From NCBI GenBank assembly GCA_902175065.1, contig CABIIJ010000030.1, positions 1 through 45,565 on the forward strand: a stretch of DNA of 45,565 nt, written 5' to 3'. Of the stretch, positions 22,385 through 30,602 are shown piece by piece (positions within the stretch are counted from its first letter, which is position 1; every line of letters starts with the position of its first letter). The stretch comes from an uncultured Comamonas sp. GTDB lineage: Bacteria > Pseudomonadota > Gammaproteobacteria > Burkholderiales > Burkholderiaceae_C. The notes beneath the pieces are model-generated. The model was not told the DNA's origin, made no database searches, and saw only the letters and a program-made list of their open reading frames with translations. The position numbers and the translations under genes were made by a program.

Positions 22385-22419
22385 AACAGGCTCTCGGCTC
22401 CCAGGGAGCCTGTTTTTTT
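22385..22419 (+). terminator. Intrinsic terminator after eno
   Basis: AACAGGCTC (22385-22393) and GAGCCTGTT (22406-22414) form a 9-bp stem, and the T run extends to 22419. It lies 17 bases past the eno stop and 20 before ftsB, so ftsB depends on read-through or on a promoter inside this short region. Confidence 0.85.
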
Positions 22420-22438
22420 ACCCTCTTCTTCGCCCGCC

Positions 22439-22714
22439 ATGGTTGCACGCATCGTCACCCTCGTTCTGCTGGGGCTGCTGGCCCTGATCCACAACCAGTT
22501 GTGGCTGGGCGAAGGCAGCGTGGCCCGGGCGCAGGCCCTGCAGTCGCAAATCCAGGCCCAGCAGGTGATCAATGCCGGGTTGCAGCAAGAGGTCGACCGC
22601 CTGCACTCGGAAGTGCAGGACCTCAAGGAAGGCAGCGAGATGATCGAGGAACAGGCCCGGGGCGAGCTGGGCATGGTCAAGCCCGGCGAAATCTACGTGC
22701 AGATCACGCAGTAA
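22439..22714 (+). CDS. ftsB: Cell division protein FtsB
   Basis: 91 residues. One N-terminal membrane helix (IVTLVLLGLLALIHNQLWL) is followed by a coiled coil (AQALQSQIQAQQVINAGLQQEVDRLHSEVQDL) and the FtsB/DivIC tail with EEQARGELGMVKPGEIYVQI. FtsB forms the FtsQLB complex that activates septal peptidoglycan synthesis. Location directly after eno is usual in Proteobacteria. No strong ribosome site is seen before the ATG. Its stop is 34 bases from the convergent cphA stop. Confidence 0.93.
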   Translation: MVARIVTLVLLGLLALIHNQLWLGEGSVARAQALQSQIQAQQVINAGLQQEVDRLHSEVQDLKEGSEMIEEQARGELGMVKPGEIYVQITQ

Positions 22715-22748
22715 GCCAGAGCCGGGGCAAGCCCGGCCCGTCAAGGCC

Positions 22749-25337
22749 TCACACCGCCGCAATGCGCTGCTGCAAGTGGGCCAGGGCTTCTTCCACCTGA
22801 TCGACCAGCACCAGGCACAGGTCGCCCGGGGCCAGGCGCTCCAGCGCGTGGTCGATGGCGGCAAACTCGCCGTGGATTTCCGTGCTGTAGCGCGTGCGCG
22901 GCGCACCTTCCAGGCCCTGGCGCAGCAGGGCCAGCACCTCGCCGTCGGCGCGGCCGCGCTGGCAGGCATCCTGGTAAAGAATCACTTCGTCGAAGGCGGC
23001 GCCCAGAATGCGCGTCTGCTCGACGATGTCCTGGTCGCGCCGGTCGCCTGCGCCGCTGATGACCACGCTGCGCCGCTTGCCGGGCAGGGCGTCCACCGCC
23101 TGCACCAGGGCGCGGATGGCGTCCGGGTTGTGGCCGTAGTCGGCAATGATGGTCGCGCCCCGGTAGTCCATGACGTTGAAGCGCCCCGGCGCATTCGCGC
23201 TGTCGTTGTGAAAGCCGGCCAGCCCGCGGCGGATCACCTCCCAGGGCAGGCCCGCGGCCCAGGCCGCGCCCACCGCCGCCATGGCGTTGTCCACCTGAAA
23301 ACCGATGCTGCCGTTGTGCGTGAGGGGGATGTCGGCCAGGGCAATGCTTTCCTTCAGCGCCCCTTCGGCGGCGACGATGCAGCCCTTGGCCGCATCCACG
23401 TAGACCACGCGCCGCCCCTGGGCGCGGTGGGTGGCCATGACGGGGTGGTTGCGGTCGGCGCCGAAGAAGATCACCTGCCCGGTACAGACGCGGGCCATGG
23501 GCGCAACGTGCGGGTCGATGGCGTTGAGCACGGCGTACCCGCCGGGGGCGACGTTCTGCACGATGACGCGCTTCAAGACCATCACGTCTTCCACCGTGGT
23601 GATGTAGTTCAGCCCCAGGTGGTCGCCCTCGCCCACGTTGGTGACCACGGCCACCTGGCAGCGGTCGAAGCCCAGCCCCTCGCGCAGCACGCCGCCCCGG
23701 GCGCACTCCAGCACCGCGGCATCCACCTCGGGGTGGGCCAGCACGTTGCGGGCGCTTTTCGGGCCGGAGCAGTCGCCGCTGTCGATCTGGCGGCCCTGCA
23801 CGTAGACGCCATCGGTATTCGTCATGCCCACGCGCAGCCCCTGGGCGGCAAAGATGTGGGCGATCAGCCGCGTGGTGGTGGTCTTGCCGTTGGTGCCCGT
23901 CACCGCCACCACGGGAATGCGCCCATCGTCGTGCGCCGCAAACAGCAGGTCGACCATGTGCTGCCCAACATTGCGCGGCTTGCCGAACGAGGGCGCCAGG
24001 TGCATCCGCAGGCCGGGGGCGGCATTCACCTCGACAATGCCGCCGCCTTGCGCCTCCAGGGGCTTGAGCATGGATTCGGCAATCACGTCCACGCCGCAGA
24101 TGTGCAGGCCAACGCTGGCTGCGGCCTCGATGGCGCGGGCGGCAATGGCCGGATGCACGTCGTCCGTCACGTCGGTGGCGCTGCCGCCAGTGGACAGGTT
24201 GGCGTTGTTGCGCAGCACCACGCGCTGGCCCTGGGCGGGGATGCTCTGCGGCGTCAGCCCGGCGCTGGCCAGGCGGCCCAGGGCGATGTCGTCCAGGCGG
24301 ATCTTGGTCAGCGCCGTGCCATGGCCGCTGCCCCGGCGCGGGTCGCGGTTGACCTGTTCGACCAGTTCGGCAATGGTGTGCTGCCCATCGCCCAGCACCT
24401 GCGGCGGGTCGCGCCGTGCTGCCGCCACCAGCTGGTCGCCGACGACCAGCAGGCGGAAGTCGTGGCCGGGCAGGAAGCGCTCGACCATGACCACGCTGCC
24501 GTGCTCCAGCGCGGTGGCGTAGGCGGCGGCCAGTTGTTCGCGCGTGGTGATGTTCACCGTCACGCCCTTGCCCTGGTTGCCGTCCTGGGGTTTGACCACC
24601 ACGGGCCAGCCCTGGGCCAGGCCCACTTCCTGCGCCACGGCCCAGGCGTCCTCGACATCGTGCACCGGGCGGCCCAGCGGCACGGGCACCCCGGCGGCGT
24701 GCAGCAGGCGCTTGGTCAAATCTTTATCTTGGGCGATGGCTTCGGCCACGGAGCTGGTCTGATCCACTTCGGCAGCCTGGAATTTGCGTGCCTTGCTGCC
24801 CCAGCCCAGTTGCACCAGGCTGCCTTTGGTCAGGCGCTTGAAGGGAATGCCCCGGGCCAGTGCGGCATCGACGATGGATTGGGTCGAAGGCCCCATGCGC
24901 TCCTCCTCGTCCAGCTCGCGCAGCTCGGCGATCGCCGCCTGGATGTCGAAGGGCGCATCCTGCAGGGCGGCCTGCACCAGTTGCTCGGCCAGGTCGATGG
25001 CGCGGCGGCCCACGGCTTCTTCGGTGTATTCGACGACGACCTGGAAGGTGTCGGCCTCCACCGTGGCGTGCGTGCGGCTGAACGTCACCGGGCAGCCCGC
25101 CTGGGCCTGCAGCGCCAGGGCCGCCGATTCCAGCACGTGGGCCATGGACAGCAGGTTGTCCACACCCTGCGCCTGCAGGCCGCCGATAGCCGGGAAGCGG
25201 GCACGTACCCGAGCCTCGAAATCGGGGATGCGGGTGAAGTCGCATTCCTCTGCGGTGCAATGGACGATGCACTCCATGGCGGTATTGCGGCTCCACAGGT
25301 TGGGGCCGCGCAGGGCACGGATACGGGAAATTTCCAT
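22749..25337 (-). CDS. cphA: Cyanophycin synthetase CphA (type 1)
   Basis: 862 residues in the three CphA domains: an N domain (about 1-210), an ATP-grasp G domain with VVVKPQDGNQGKGVTVNI and VEVNAAPGLRMHL (about 215-475), and a Mur-ligase-like M domain with an intact P-loop GTNGKTTTTRL near residue 483 and later NVMDYRGATIIADYGHNP. CphA1 builds multi-L-arginyl-poly-L-aspartate: the G domain adds Asp to the backbone and the M domain adds Arg side chains. It is downstream of cphA' on the minus strand, separated by a gap filled by a decayed 76-bp element. No cyanophycinase gene is in the window. Confidence 0.96.
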   Translation of the reverse strand: MEISRIRALRGPNLWSRNTAMECIVHCTAEECDFTRIPDFEARVRARFPAIGGLQAQGVDNLLSMAHVLESAALALQAQAGCPVTFSRTHATVEADTFQVVVEYTEEAVGRRAIDLAEQLVQAALQDAPFDIQAAIAELRELDEEERMGPSTQSIVDAALARGIPFKRLTKGSLVQLGWGSKARKFQAAEVDQTSSVAEAIAQDKDLTKRLLHAAGVPVPLGRPVHDVEDAWAVAQEVGLAQGWPVVVKPQDGNQGKGVTVNITTREQLAAAYATALEHGSVVMVERFLPGHDFRLLVVGDQLVAAARRDPPQVLGDGQHTIAELVEQVNRDPRRGSGHGTALTKIRLDDIALGRLASAGLTPQSIPAQGQRVVLRNNANLSTGGSATDVTDDVHPAIAARAIEAAASVGLHICGVDVIAESMLKPLEAQGGGIVEVNAAPGLRMHLAPSFGKPRNVGQHMVDLLFAAHDDGRIPVVAVTGTNGKTTTTRLIAHIFAAQGLRVGMTNTDGVYVQGRQIDSGDCSGPKSARNVLAHPEVDAAVLECARGGVLREGLGFDRCQVAVVTNVGEGDHLGLNYITTVEDVMVLKRVIVQNVAPGGYAVLNAIDPHVAPMARVCTGQVIFFGADRNHPVMATHRAQGRRVVYVDAAKGCIVAAEGALKESIALADIPLTHNGSIGFQVDNAMAAVGAAWAAGLPWEVIRRGLAGFHNDSANAPGRFNVMDYRGATIIADYGHNPDAIRALVQAVDALPGKRRSVVISGAGDRRDQDIVEQTRILGAAFDEVILYQDACQRGRADGEVLALLRQGLEGAPRTRYSTEIHGEFAAIDHALERLAPGDLCLVLVDQVEEALAHLQQRIAAV

Positions 25338-25413
25338 AGTACGTCTCGCAGTAACAGTAAGGAAAACAGTATTGATTGCTGCTGAAATGCTTATGAAGCA
25401 AGCGGCAGCAGCT
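25338..25413 (-). repeat. Decayed 76-bp element between cphA' and cphA
   Basis: Read on the minus strand it starts AGCTGCTGCCGCTT, five bases after the cphA' stop, and matches the left arm of the 41146 copy at 20 of 32 positions, including ATTTCAG at the same offset. The other arm no longer pairs. It fills the gap up to the base before the cphA start codon. Confidence 0.5.
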
Positions 25414-25418
25414 CACAT

Positions 25419-27422
25419 TTATTCAAAAACAAAGGTCTTGCTGCCCGCCGCCAGCAGCTCGGGGCTGATGTCCAGCGCCCAGGCACAGGCCAGCGCGGCC
25501 AGCAGGGCGGGGGTGTCCGGCACAGCGGCGGCAGCGGGACTGAGGGCAGCCACGCTGCCCAGGCTGCGCTGCGTGCCGCCCTGGGCCAGCACCACCTGGC
25601 CCTGCTCCACGAACACGGCCCGCCCCCCCTGCTCGCGGTGCGCGGCGATGTGCGGGTTGTCCGCCTGCTGGCTGTACAGCAGCACCTGGCCGTCGCACAG
25701 GCTGGCCAGTTCGGCCACGGCATCGTCGTCGGCATTGAGCACGCCGGCACCCTGGCTCAACACCACGTCGATCTGCGTGCGCAGCGCCCGGCGCAGGTCG
25801 GCGGCTTCGTGCACGTCGTGGTCGGCCAGGTCCTGCCAGCCGTCCCAATCGGTGACCAGTCCGACCTGGCAACGATCGTAGGCCAGCCCTTCTTCAAAAA
25901 TGGAGCGGGCCGTGGTCTGGATCACCGCCGCCTCGGCCAGCCGATTGACCAGCAGCCGGTGCGCCGCCTGCCAGCGGGTGTGGTCGCCCGCCTGCGTCAG
26001 GCGGCCATTCAAAAAGCTGCCCTGGCTGCACGCCACCCCGGTGCGCTTGCCCGACAGTTGCAGCAGCCAGCCCGTGAGCCGGGCCGTCCAGGCGTTGTGG
26101 CGTGTGCCGACCATGCCCACCACGGGGATGCGGGCGGCCATGCCCTCCCTGTCCGGCTGGGTGTTGTCGGCGGTGGGAAACAGGTGCTGCACGATGGCCT
26201 CGCCCACGGGCTGGGCCACGCCCTGGCTGGGCTTGAGGTGCATCAGCAGGCCCGGCCCGGCGTTCACTTCCAGGATGGCCCCGTCCTGCGCGGCCAGCGG
26301 CTGGTCGATGTGCTGGCAGACCAGATCGACCCCGGCAATGTCCAGCCCCACCACCTTGGCCGCCAGGGTGGCCAGATAGGCGATGTCCGGGTGTACCTGG
26401 GCGGTGCAGTCGACGGTGGCCATCGCGGTGCGGGGATTGGCGCCGCCCTGGGGATACTCCCCGCGCGAGGCCGCCACCAGCCTGCCGCCCACCACCAGCA
26501 GGCGGTGGACGTGGCCGGGAATGTGGCGCTCGACCATCACATGGCGGGTCAGTTGCCGGGCGGCGGCATAGGCGCTGCGCACCTGCGCCTCGGTGGTGAG
26601 ATTCACGCCCACGCCCTCGCCCTTGTTCGAGTTGTAGGGTTTGACGGTGACGGGCAGGCCGATGTCCTGCGCCTCGTCCCAGGCCGCGTCGGCGCTGGCG
26701 ACCAGCTCCCACTCGGGCACGGGCACGCCGGCCGATTTGAGCAGCTGCTTGGCCAGGTCCTTGTCTTCGCTGATACCCAGGCCGATGGCGCTGGTCTTGT
26801 CGGTTTCCGTGCTCCAGATGCGCCGCTGCGCCGCGCCGTAGCCCAGTTGCACCAGGTTGCCGTCGTTCAGGCGGATGAAGGGAATGCGCCGCTGCGCCGC
26901 CGCATCGACGATGCTGGCCGTGCTCGGCCCCAGGTAACGTGCTTCGATGGCCGCCTCGATCGCGGCCACGGCGGCGGCCACGTCGAACGGCAAGTCGTTG
27001 ATCGCCGCCATGATCAGGGCGTGGCCCTGCTGCAGCGCCACCTTGGCCACCAGTTCTTCCGGGCAGCGGAACACCATGCGGTACACCCCGCGCTGGCGCA
27101 CGCTGCGGGTCTGGCCGAATTCGGCCCCCACGCCGGCGAGGTTGAGCAGCTCGATGATGGTGTGCTCCAGCACATGGCCGCACCAGGTGCCTTCCTGCAG
27201 CCGCTCCAGAAAACCGCCCCGGTGGCCCACGCCGCAATGGTGCTCGACCAGGCCGGGCAGCCAGGCCGTCAGGCGCCCGTTGAAGCCGGGCAGCAGGTTG
27301 GAGGGATAGTCCTCCAGGGCGCCCAGATCCAGCCAGACTTCCAGCACGGGACGGTAGGTCCAGATGCTGGGGCCGCGCAGGTAAGTGGTACGAAGCAGTT
27401 GTATGTCTTGAAAATGGGGCAT
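25419..27422 (-). CDS. cphA': CphA'-type cyanophycin synthetase with degenerate Mur-ligase domain
   Basis: 667 residues, about 195 shorter than CphA. The N-terminal PSIWTYRPVLEVWLDLG and the ATP-grasp domain are intact (VTVKPYNSNKGEGVGVNL, VEVNAGPGLLMHLKPSQG). The Mur-ligase P-loop has decayed: CphA has GTNGKTT where this protein reads GTRHNAWT near residue 440, and the C-terminal domain is truncated. It therefore probably keeps a G-domain ligase reaction only, as described for cyanobacterial CphA2, which re-polymerises beta-Asp-Arg dipeptides. That analogy is inference; the two may not be orthologous. It is the first gene of the cphA'-cphA run and divergent from the ABC transporter (102 bases between starts). 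Confidence 0.9.
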   Translation of the reverse strand: MPHFQDIQLLRTTYLRGPSIWTYRPVLEVWLDLGALEDYPSNLLPGFNGRLTAWLPGLVEHHCGVGHRGGFLERLQEGTWCGHVLEHTIIELLNLAGVGAEFGQTRSVRQRGVYRMVFRCPEELVAKVALQQGHALIMAAINDLPFDVAAAVAAIEAAIEARYLGPSTASIVDAAAQRRIPFIRLNDGNLVQLGYGAAQRRIWSTETDKTSAIGLGISEDKDLAKQLLKSAGVPVPEWELVASADAAWDEAQDIGLPVTVKPYNSNKGEGVGVNLTTEAQVRSAYAAARQLTRHVMVERHIPGHVHRLLVVGGRLVAASRGEYPQGGANPRTAMATVDCTAQVHPDIAYLATLAAKVVGLDIAGVDLVCQHIDQPLAAQDGAILEVNAGPGLLMHLKPSQGVAQPVGEAIVQHLFPTADNTQPDREGMAARIPVVGMVGTRHNAWTARLTGWLLQLSGKRTGVACSQGSFLNGRLTQAGDHTRWQAAHRLLVNRLAEAAVIQTTARSIFEEGLAYDRCQVGLVTDWDGWQDLADHDVHEAADLRRALRTQIDVVLSQGAGVLNADDDAVAELASLCDGQVLLYSQQADNPHIAAHREQGGRAVFVEQGQVVLAQGGTQRSLGSVAALSPAAAAVPDTPALLAALACAWALDISPELLAAGSKTFVFE

Positions 27423-27524
27423 AACGCTCTGTCAGCCAGAATGCAGTGTGCTGCGTTTGGAAACGACCGCCGCGCGTAAAACCTTCATGTGTTCCAGGCC
27501 CGGCCGGCACTAAAAAGAATCACC

Positions 27525-29819
27525 ATGCAACCACCCCAGATAGACGATCAAGCCCGCCTGCAGGCGCTGCTGGCACCCCAGGAGAACGTCCAGGAGCAGC
27601 TCGCGGTTGACGTCAGCCGCAGCCTGCGCTTTGCCAGCGGGGCCTTGGTCCTGACCGATGCCCGCCTGCTGGCCCGCGACGGCGAGGCCCCCGCCGACAC
27701 CGGCTGGCAGTCCTGGCCGCTGTCGCCGGCCCTGCAATTGCGCATGAGCGACCACGCCGGCATCGGCACCCTGGAGCTGCACGACGGCCAGCAGCGCCTG
27801 GGCGTGTGGCGCTTCACCCTGCAGCACCAGGCCCAGGCGCTGCGCCTGCAACTGCGCTTCGAGGCGCTGTGCGCCGCCCGCGCCACGGGCCAATCGCAAG
27901 CCCTGCCCGCCGCGCCAGAGCTGCCGCGCTGCCCCGATTGCGGCGAAACCCTGCCGCCCGAAGCCGACGAATGCCCCGCCTGCGCCCGCCAGCCACAGGC
28001 CAAGTCCTCCACCTGGGTGCTGCTGCGCGTGGGCCGCTTTGCCAGACCGTACAAGGGCTTGCTGCTGCTGGGCTTCGTCCTGACCCTGCTGGGCACGGCG
28101 GCCACCCTGGTGCCGCCCTACCTGACGATGCCGATCCTGGACGACATCCTCATCCCCTACCAGAACAACCGCCAGGCCATCGATCCGGCGCTGGTGGCCC
28201 TCTACCTGGGCGGCCTCCTGCTGTCGGCGGTGCTGGCCTGGGGGCTGGGCTGGGCACGCACCTGGGTCATGGCCAAGGTGTCCGAGCGCATCGGCGCGGA
28301 CATGCGCACCACCATCTACGCGCACATGCTGGGCCAGTCGCTGGAGTATTTCGGCAGCAAGCGCACGGGCGACCTGATGAGCCGCATCAGCTCCGACACC
28401 GACCGCATCAACATGTTCCTGTCGCTGTACGCGCTGGACTTCGTCACCGACGTCATCATGATTCTGATGACCGCCGCCATCCTGGCCAGCATCAACCCCT
28501 GGCTGGCGCTGGTCACGCTAGTGCCGCTGCCCTTCATCGCCTGGCTGATCCACAAGGTGCGCAGCCGCCTGAGCGTCGGCTTCGACCGCACCAGCCGCGT
28601 CTGGGCCGAAATCACCAACGTCCTCTCGGACACCATCCCCGGCGTGCGCGTGGTCAAGGCCTTCGCCCAGGAAGCGCGGGAGATGCAGCGCTTTCGCGCC
28701 GCCAACCAGCGCAACCTGGAGGCCAACGACCGCGTGAACAAGGTCTGGGCGCTGTTCTCCCCCACCGTCGGGCTGATGACGGAGATCGGCCTGCTCATCG
28801 TCTGGGCCTTCGGCATCTGGCTGGTGGCGCACGACCAGATCACCGTCGGCGTGCTCTCGGCCTTCATCGCCTACATCGGGCGCTTCTACACCCGGCTCGA
28901 CTCCATGAGCCGCATCGTCAACATCACGCAGAAGGCCGCCGCCGGGGCCAAGCGCATCTTCGACGTGCTCGACCAGGTCAGCAGCGTGCCCGACCCCGTC
29001 CACCCCGCCACCCTGCCCCAGCCGGTGCAGGGCGGCATCCGTCTGCAGGACGTGGGCTTTCGCTACGGCAGCCGCCAGGTCATCCGCCAGCTCAACCTGC
29101 AAATTCAGCCCGGCGAGATGATCGGCCTGGTCGGCCACAGCGGCTCGGGCAAGTCCACGCTGGTGAACCTGATCAACCGCTTCTACGACGTGACCGAAGG
29201 CAGCATCCAGCTCGACGGCATCGACGTGCGCCGCCTGGCCGTGGCCGACTACCGGCGCAACATCGGCCTGGTGCTGCAGGAGCCGTTCCTGTTCTTCGGC
29301 ACCGTGGCCGAGAACATCGCCTACGGCAAGCCCGAGGCCACGCGCGAGGAAATCGTCGCCGCCGCCCGCGCCGCGCACGCGCACGACTTCATCCTGCGCC
29401 TGCCGCACGGCTACGACTCGGTCGTAGGCGAACGCGGCCAGGGCCTCTCGGGCGGCGAGCGCCAGCGCATCAGCATCGCCCGCGCCCTGCTCATCAACCC
29501 GCGCCTGCTCATCCTGGACGAGGCCACCTCCGCCGTCGATACCGAAACCGAGAAGGAAATCCAGAGAGCTTTGGACAACCTCGTGCAAGGGCGCACCACC
29601 ATCGCCATCGCCCACCGCCTGTCCACCCTGCGCAAGGCCGACCGGCTGGTCGTCATGGACCGGGGCGAGATCGTCGAGGTCGGCCCGCACGATGCCCTCA
29701 TGGCTGCCCGGGGCGCGTACTGGCGCCTCTACCAGGCCCAGGCCCGCCGCGCCGAGGAAGACGCCCACGCCGCCGGGCTGGTGCTGGCGCAGGACAACAT
29801 CGGACAGCAAATGTCATAA
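27525..29819 (+). CDS. ABC transporter (exporter type) linked to cyanophycin genes
   Basis: 764 residues from the ATG at 27525; a GTG at 27489 is in frame but unsupported. The fused exporter architecture is visible: six membrane helices (about 175-450), then an ATPase domain with Walker A GHSGSGKST, Q-loop VLQEPFLF, signature LSGGERQR, Walker B LLILDEATSA and the switch IAHRLSTL. Ahead of this lies an extra cytosolic region of about 160 residues, ending in a zinc-ribbon CPDCGETLPPEADECPAC. I recall curated names calling this family and the next gene 'cyanophycin metabolism-associated'. The cargo is unknown. It is divergent from cphA' and followed by a 76-bp palindromic element and the DUF1854 gene. 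Confidence 0.93.
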   Translation: MQPPQIDDQARLQALLAPQENVQEQLAVDVSRSLRFASGALVLTDARLLARDGEAPADTGWQSWPLSPALQLRMSDHAGIGTLELHDGQQRLGVWRFTLQHQAQALRLQLRFEALCAARATGQSQALPAAPELPRCPDCGETLPPEADECPACARQPQAKSSTWVLLRVGRFARPYKGLLLLGFVLTLLGTAATLVPPYLTMPILDDILIPYQNNRQAIDPALVALYLGGLLLSAVLAWGLGWARTWVMAKVSERIGADMRTTIYAHMLGQSLEYFGSKRTGDLMSRISSDTDRINMFLSLYALDFVTDVIMILMTAAILASINPWLALVTLVPLPFIAWLIHKVRSRLSVGFDRTSRVWAEITNVLSDTIPGVRVVKAFAQEAREMQRFRAANQRNLEANDRVNKVWALFSPTVGLMTEIGLLIVWAFGIWLVAHDQITVGVLSAFIAYIGRFYTRLDSMSRIVNITQKAAAGAKRIFDVLDQVSSVPDPVHPATLPQPVQGGIRLQDVGFRYGSRQVIRQLNLQIQPGEMIGLVGHSGSGKSTLVNLINRFYDVTEGSIQLDGIDVRRLAVADYRRNIGLVLQEPFLFFGTVAENIAYGKPEATREEIVAAARAAHAHDFILRLPHGYDSVVGERGQGLSGGERQRISIARALLINPRLLILDEATSAVDTETEKEIQRALDNLVQGRTTIAIAHRLSTLRKADRLVVMDRGEIVEVGPHDALMAARGAYWRLYQAQARRAEEDAHAAGLVLAQDNIGQQMS

Positions 29820-29825
29820 ATAAAG

Positions 29826-29901
29826 AGCTTCTTCCGCTGATAAATAAAGGATTTCAAATACAAAACAATCTGAAATCGTTTATTTATCAGCGGAAACAGC
29901 T
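29826..29901 (+). repeat. 76-bp inverted-repeat element, copy 2 (ABC/DUF1854)
   Basis: Nearly full-length palindrome: CTTCCGCTGATAAATAAAGG (29830-29849) pairs with the reverse of the ATTTATCAGCGGAAACAG arm near 29882-29899, about 28 of 31 bases paired around a 14-base middle. The right end reads AGCTATTAAA. It begins seven bases after the transporter stop. Confidence 0.85.
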
Positions 29902-29923
29902 ATTAAATCATTCAAGGAACACC

Positions 29924-30433
29924 ATGACCGCTGCGGCCAGCCTTGCGCACCCGACACCACCGGCGCAATCCGCCCCCATCACCCTGCACCGCAACCCCCA
30001 CGGCCAGCTGTGCCTGACGCTGCCCGACGGCAGCCGCCACGTCGGCCTCATCCCCGTGCGGGCCTTCCCCATCCACGCGCCGCAGGAAGGCATCTCCCTG
30101 GTCGGGCAGGACGGCAGGGAAGTGCTGTGGATCGCCCACCTGGACGACCTGAACGCCCCCGCCCGCGAACTGGTCGAAGAGGCCCTGGCCCAGCGCGAAT
30201 TCGTCCCCGTCATCGAGCGCATCGACGCTGTGGACTCCATCTCCGTGCCCAGCCGCTGGCAGGTCGTGACCGACCGGGGCGCCAGCACCCTGGTGCTCAA
30301 GGCCGAGGAAGACATCCGCCGCCTCGGCCCGCAGCACCTGCTCATCACCAGCCGCGAAGGCGTGCAGTACCGCATCCCCGACCTGGGCCGGCTCGACCGC
30401 GCCTCGTTCAAGCGCATCGAACGTTTTCTCTGA
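29924..30433 (+). CDS. DUF1854 family protein linked to cyanophycin genes
   Basis: 169 residues from the ATG at 29924 with AAGGA six bases upstream. The middle and C-terminus match DUF1854 as I recall it: LPDGSRHVGLIPVRAFPIHAP, EGISLVGQDGREVLWIAHLDDL, REFVPVIERI and the end VQYRIPDLGRLDRASFKRIERFL. No membrane segment, signal or catalytic motif is seen; it is a small mixed alpha/beta protein. It follows the ABC transporter across a 76-bp palindrome. I recall the curated name 'cyanophycin metabolism-associated DUF1854 family protein'. A role as a cytosolic partner of the transporter is a guess from context. Confidence 0.88.
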   Translation: MTAAASLAHPTPPAQSAPITLHRNPHGQLCLTLPDGSRHVGLIPVRAFPIHAPQEGISLVGQDGREVLWIAHLDDLNAPARELVEEALAQREFVPVIERIDAVDSISVPSRWQVVTDRGASTLVLKAEEDIRRLGPQHLLITSREGVQYRIPDLGRLDRASFKRIERFL

Positions 30434-30506
30434 ACTTTGCGCCGCCCTGGCCGATATTCCCTACAGGCGGCGTAACATCGGGAAATGTAAAAAATCGCAA
30501 CCGCGC

Positions 30507-30533
30507 TAAACTTTACCTAAAACCTGCCGATAA
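30507..30533 (+). promoter_or_regulatory. Near-consensus sigma-28 (FliA) promoter
   Basis: TAAACTTT (30507-30514), exactly 11 bases, then GCCGATAA (30526-30533). The sigma-28 consensus is TAAAGTTT-N11-GCCGATAA, so 15 of 16 bases match at the right spacing. It lies about 70 bases before the ATG of the orphan gene at 30603 and predicts flagellar-class-3 type expression. A GC hairpin CGCCGCC/GGCGGCG sits just upstream, after the DUF1854 stop. Confidence 0.8.
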
Positions 30534-30602
30534 AGCGTACGAGGGACGGTTGTTTTCACCCAAATATTTGATGTAGTTTGAATTTTTCACGAGAGGCGCA
30601 CC

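Noticed and set aside
22776-25385. 869-codon plus-strand open frame
   Set aside because: It is the reverse complement of cphA and shows no recognisable motifs.
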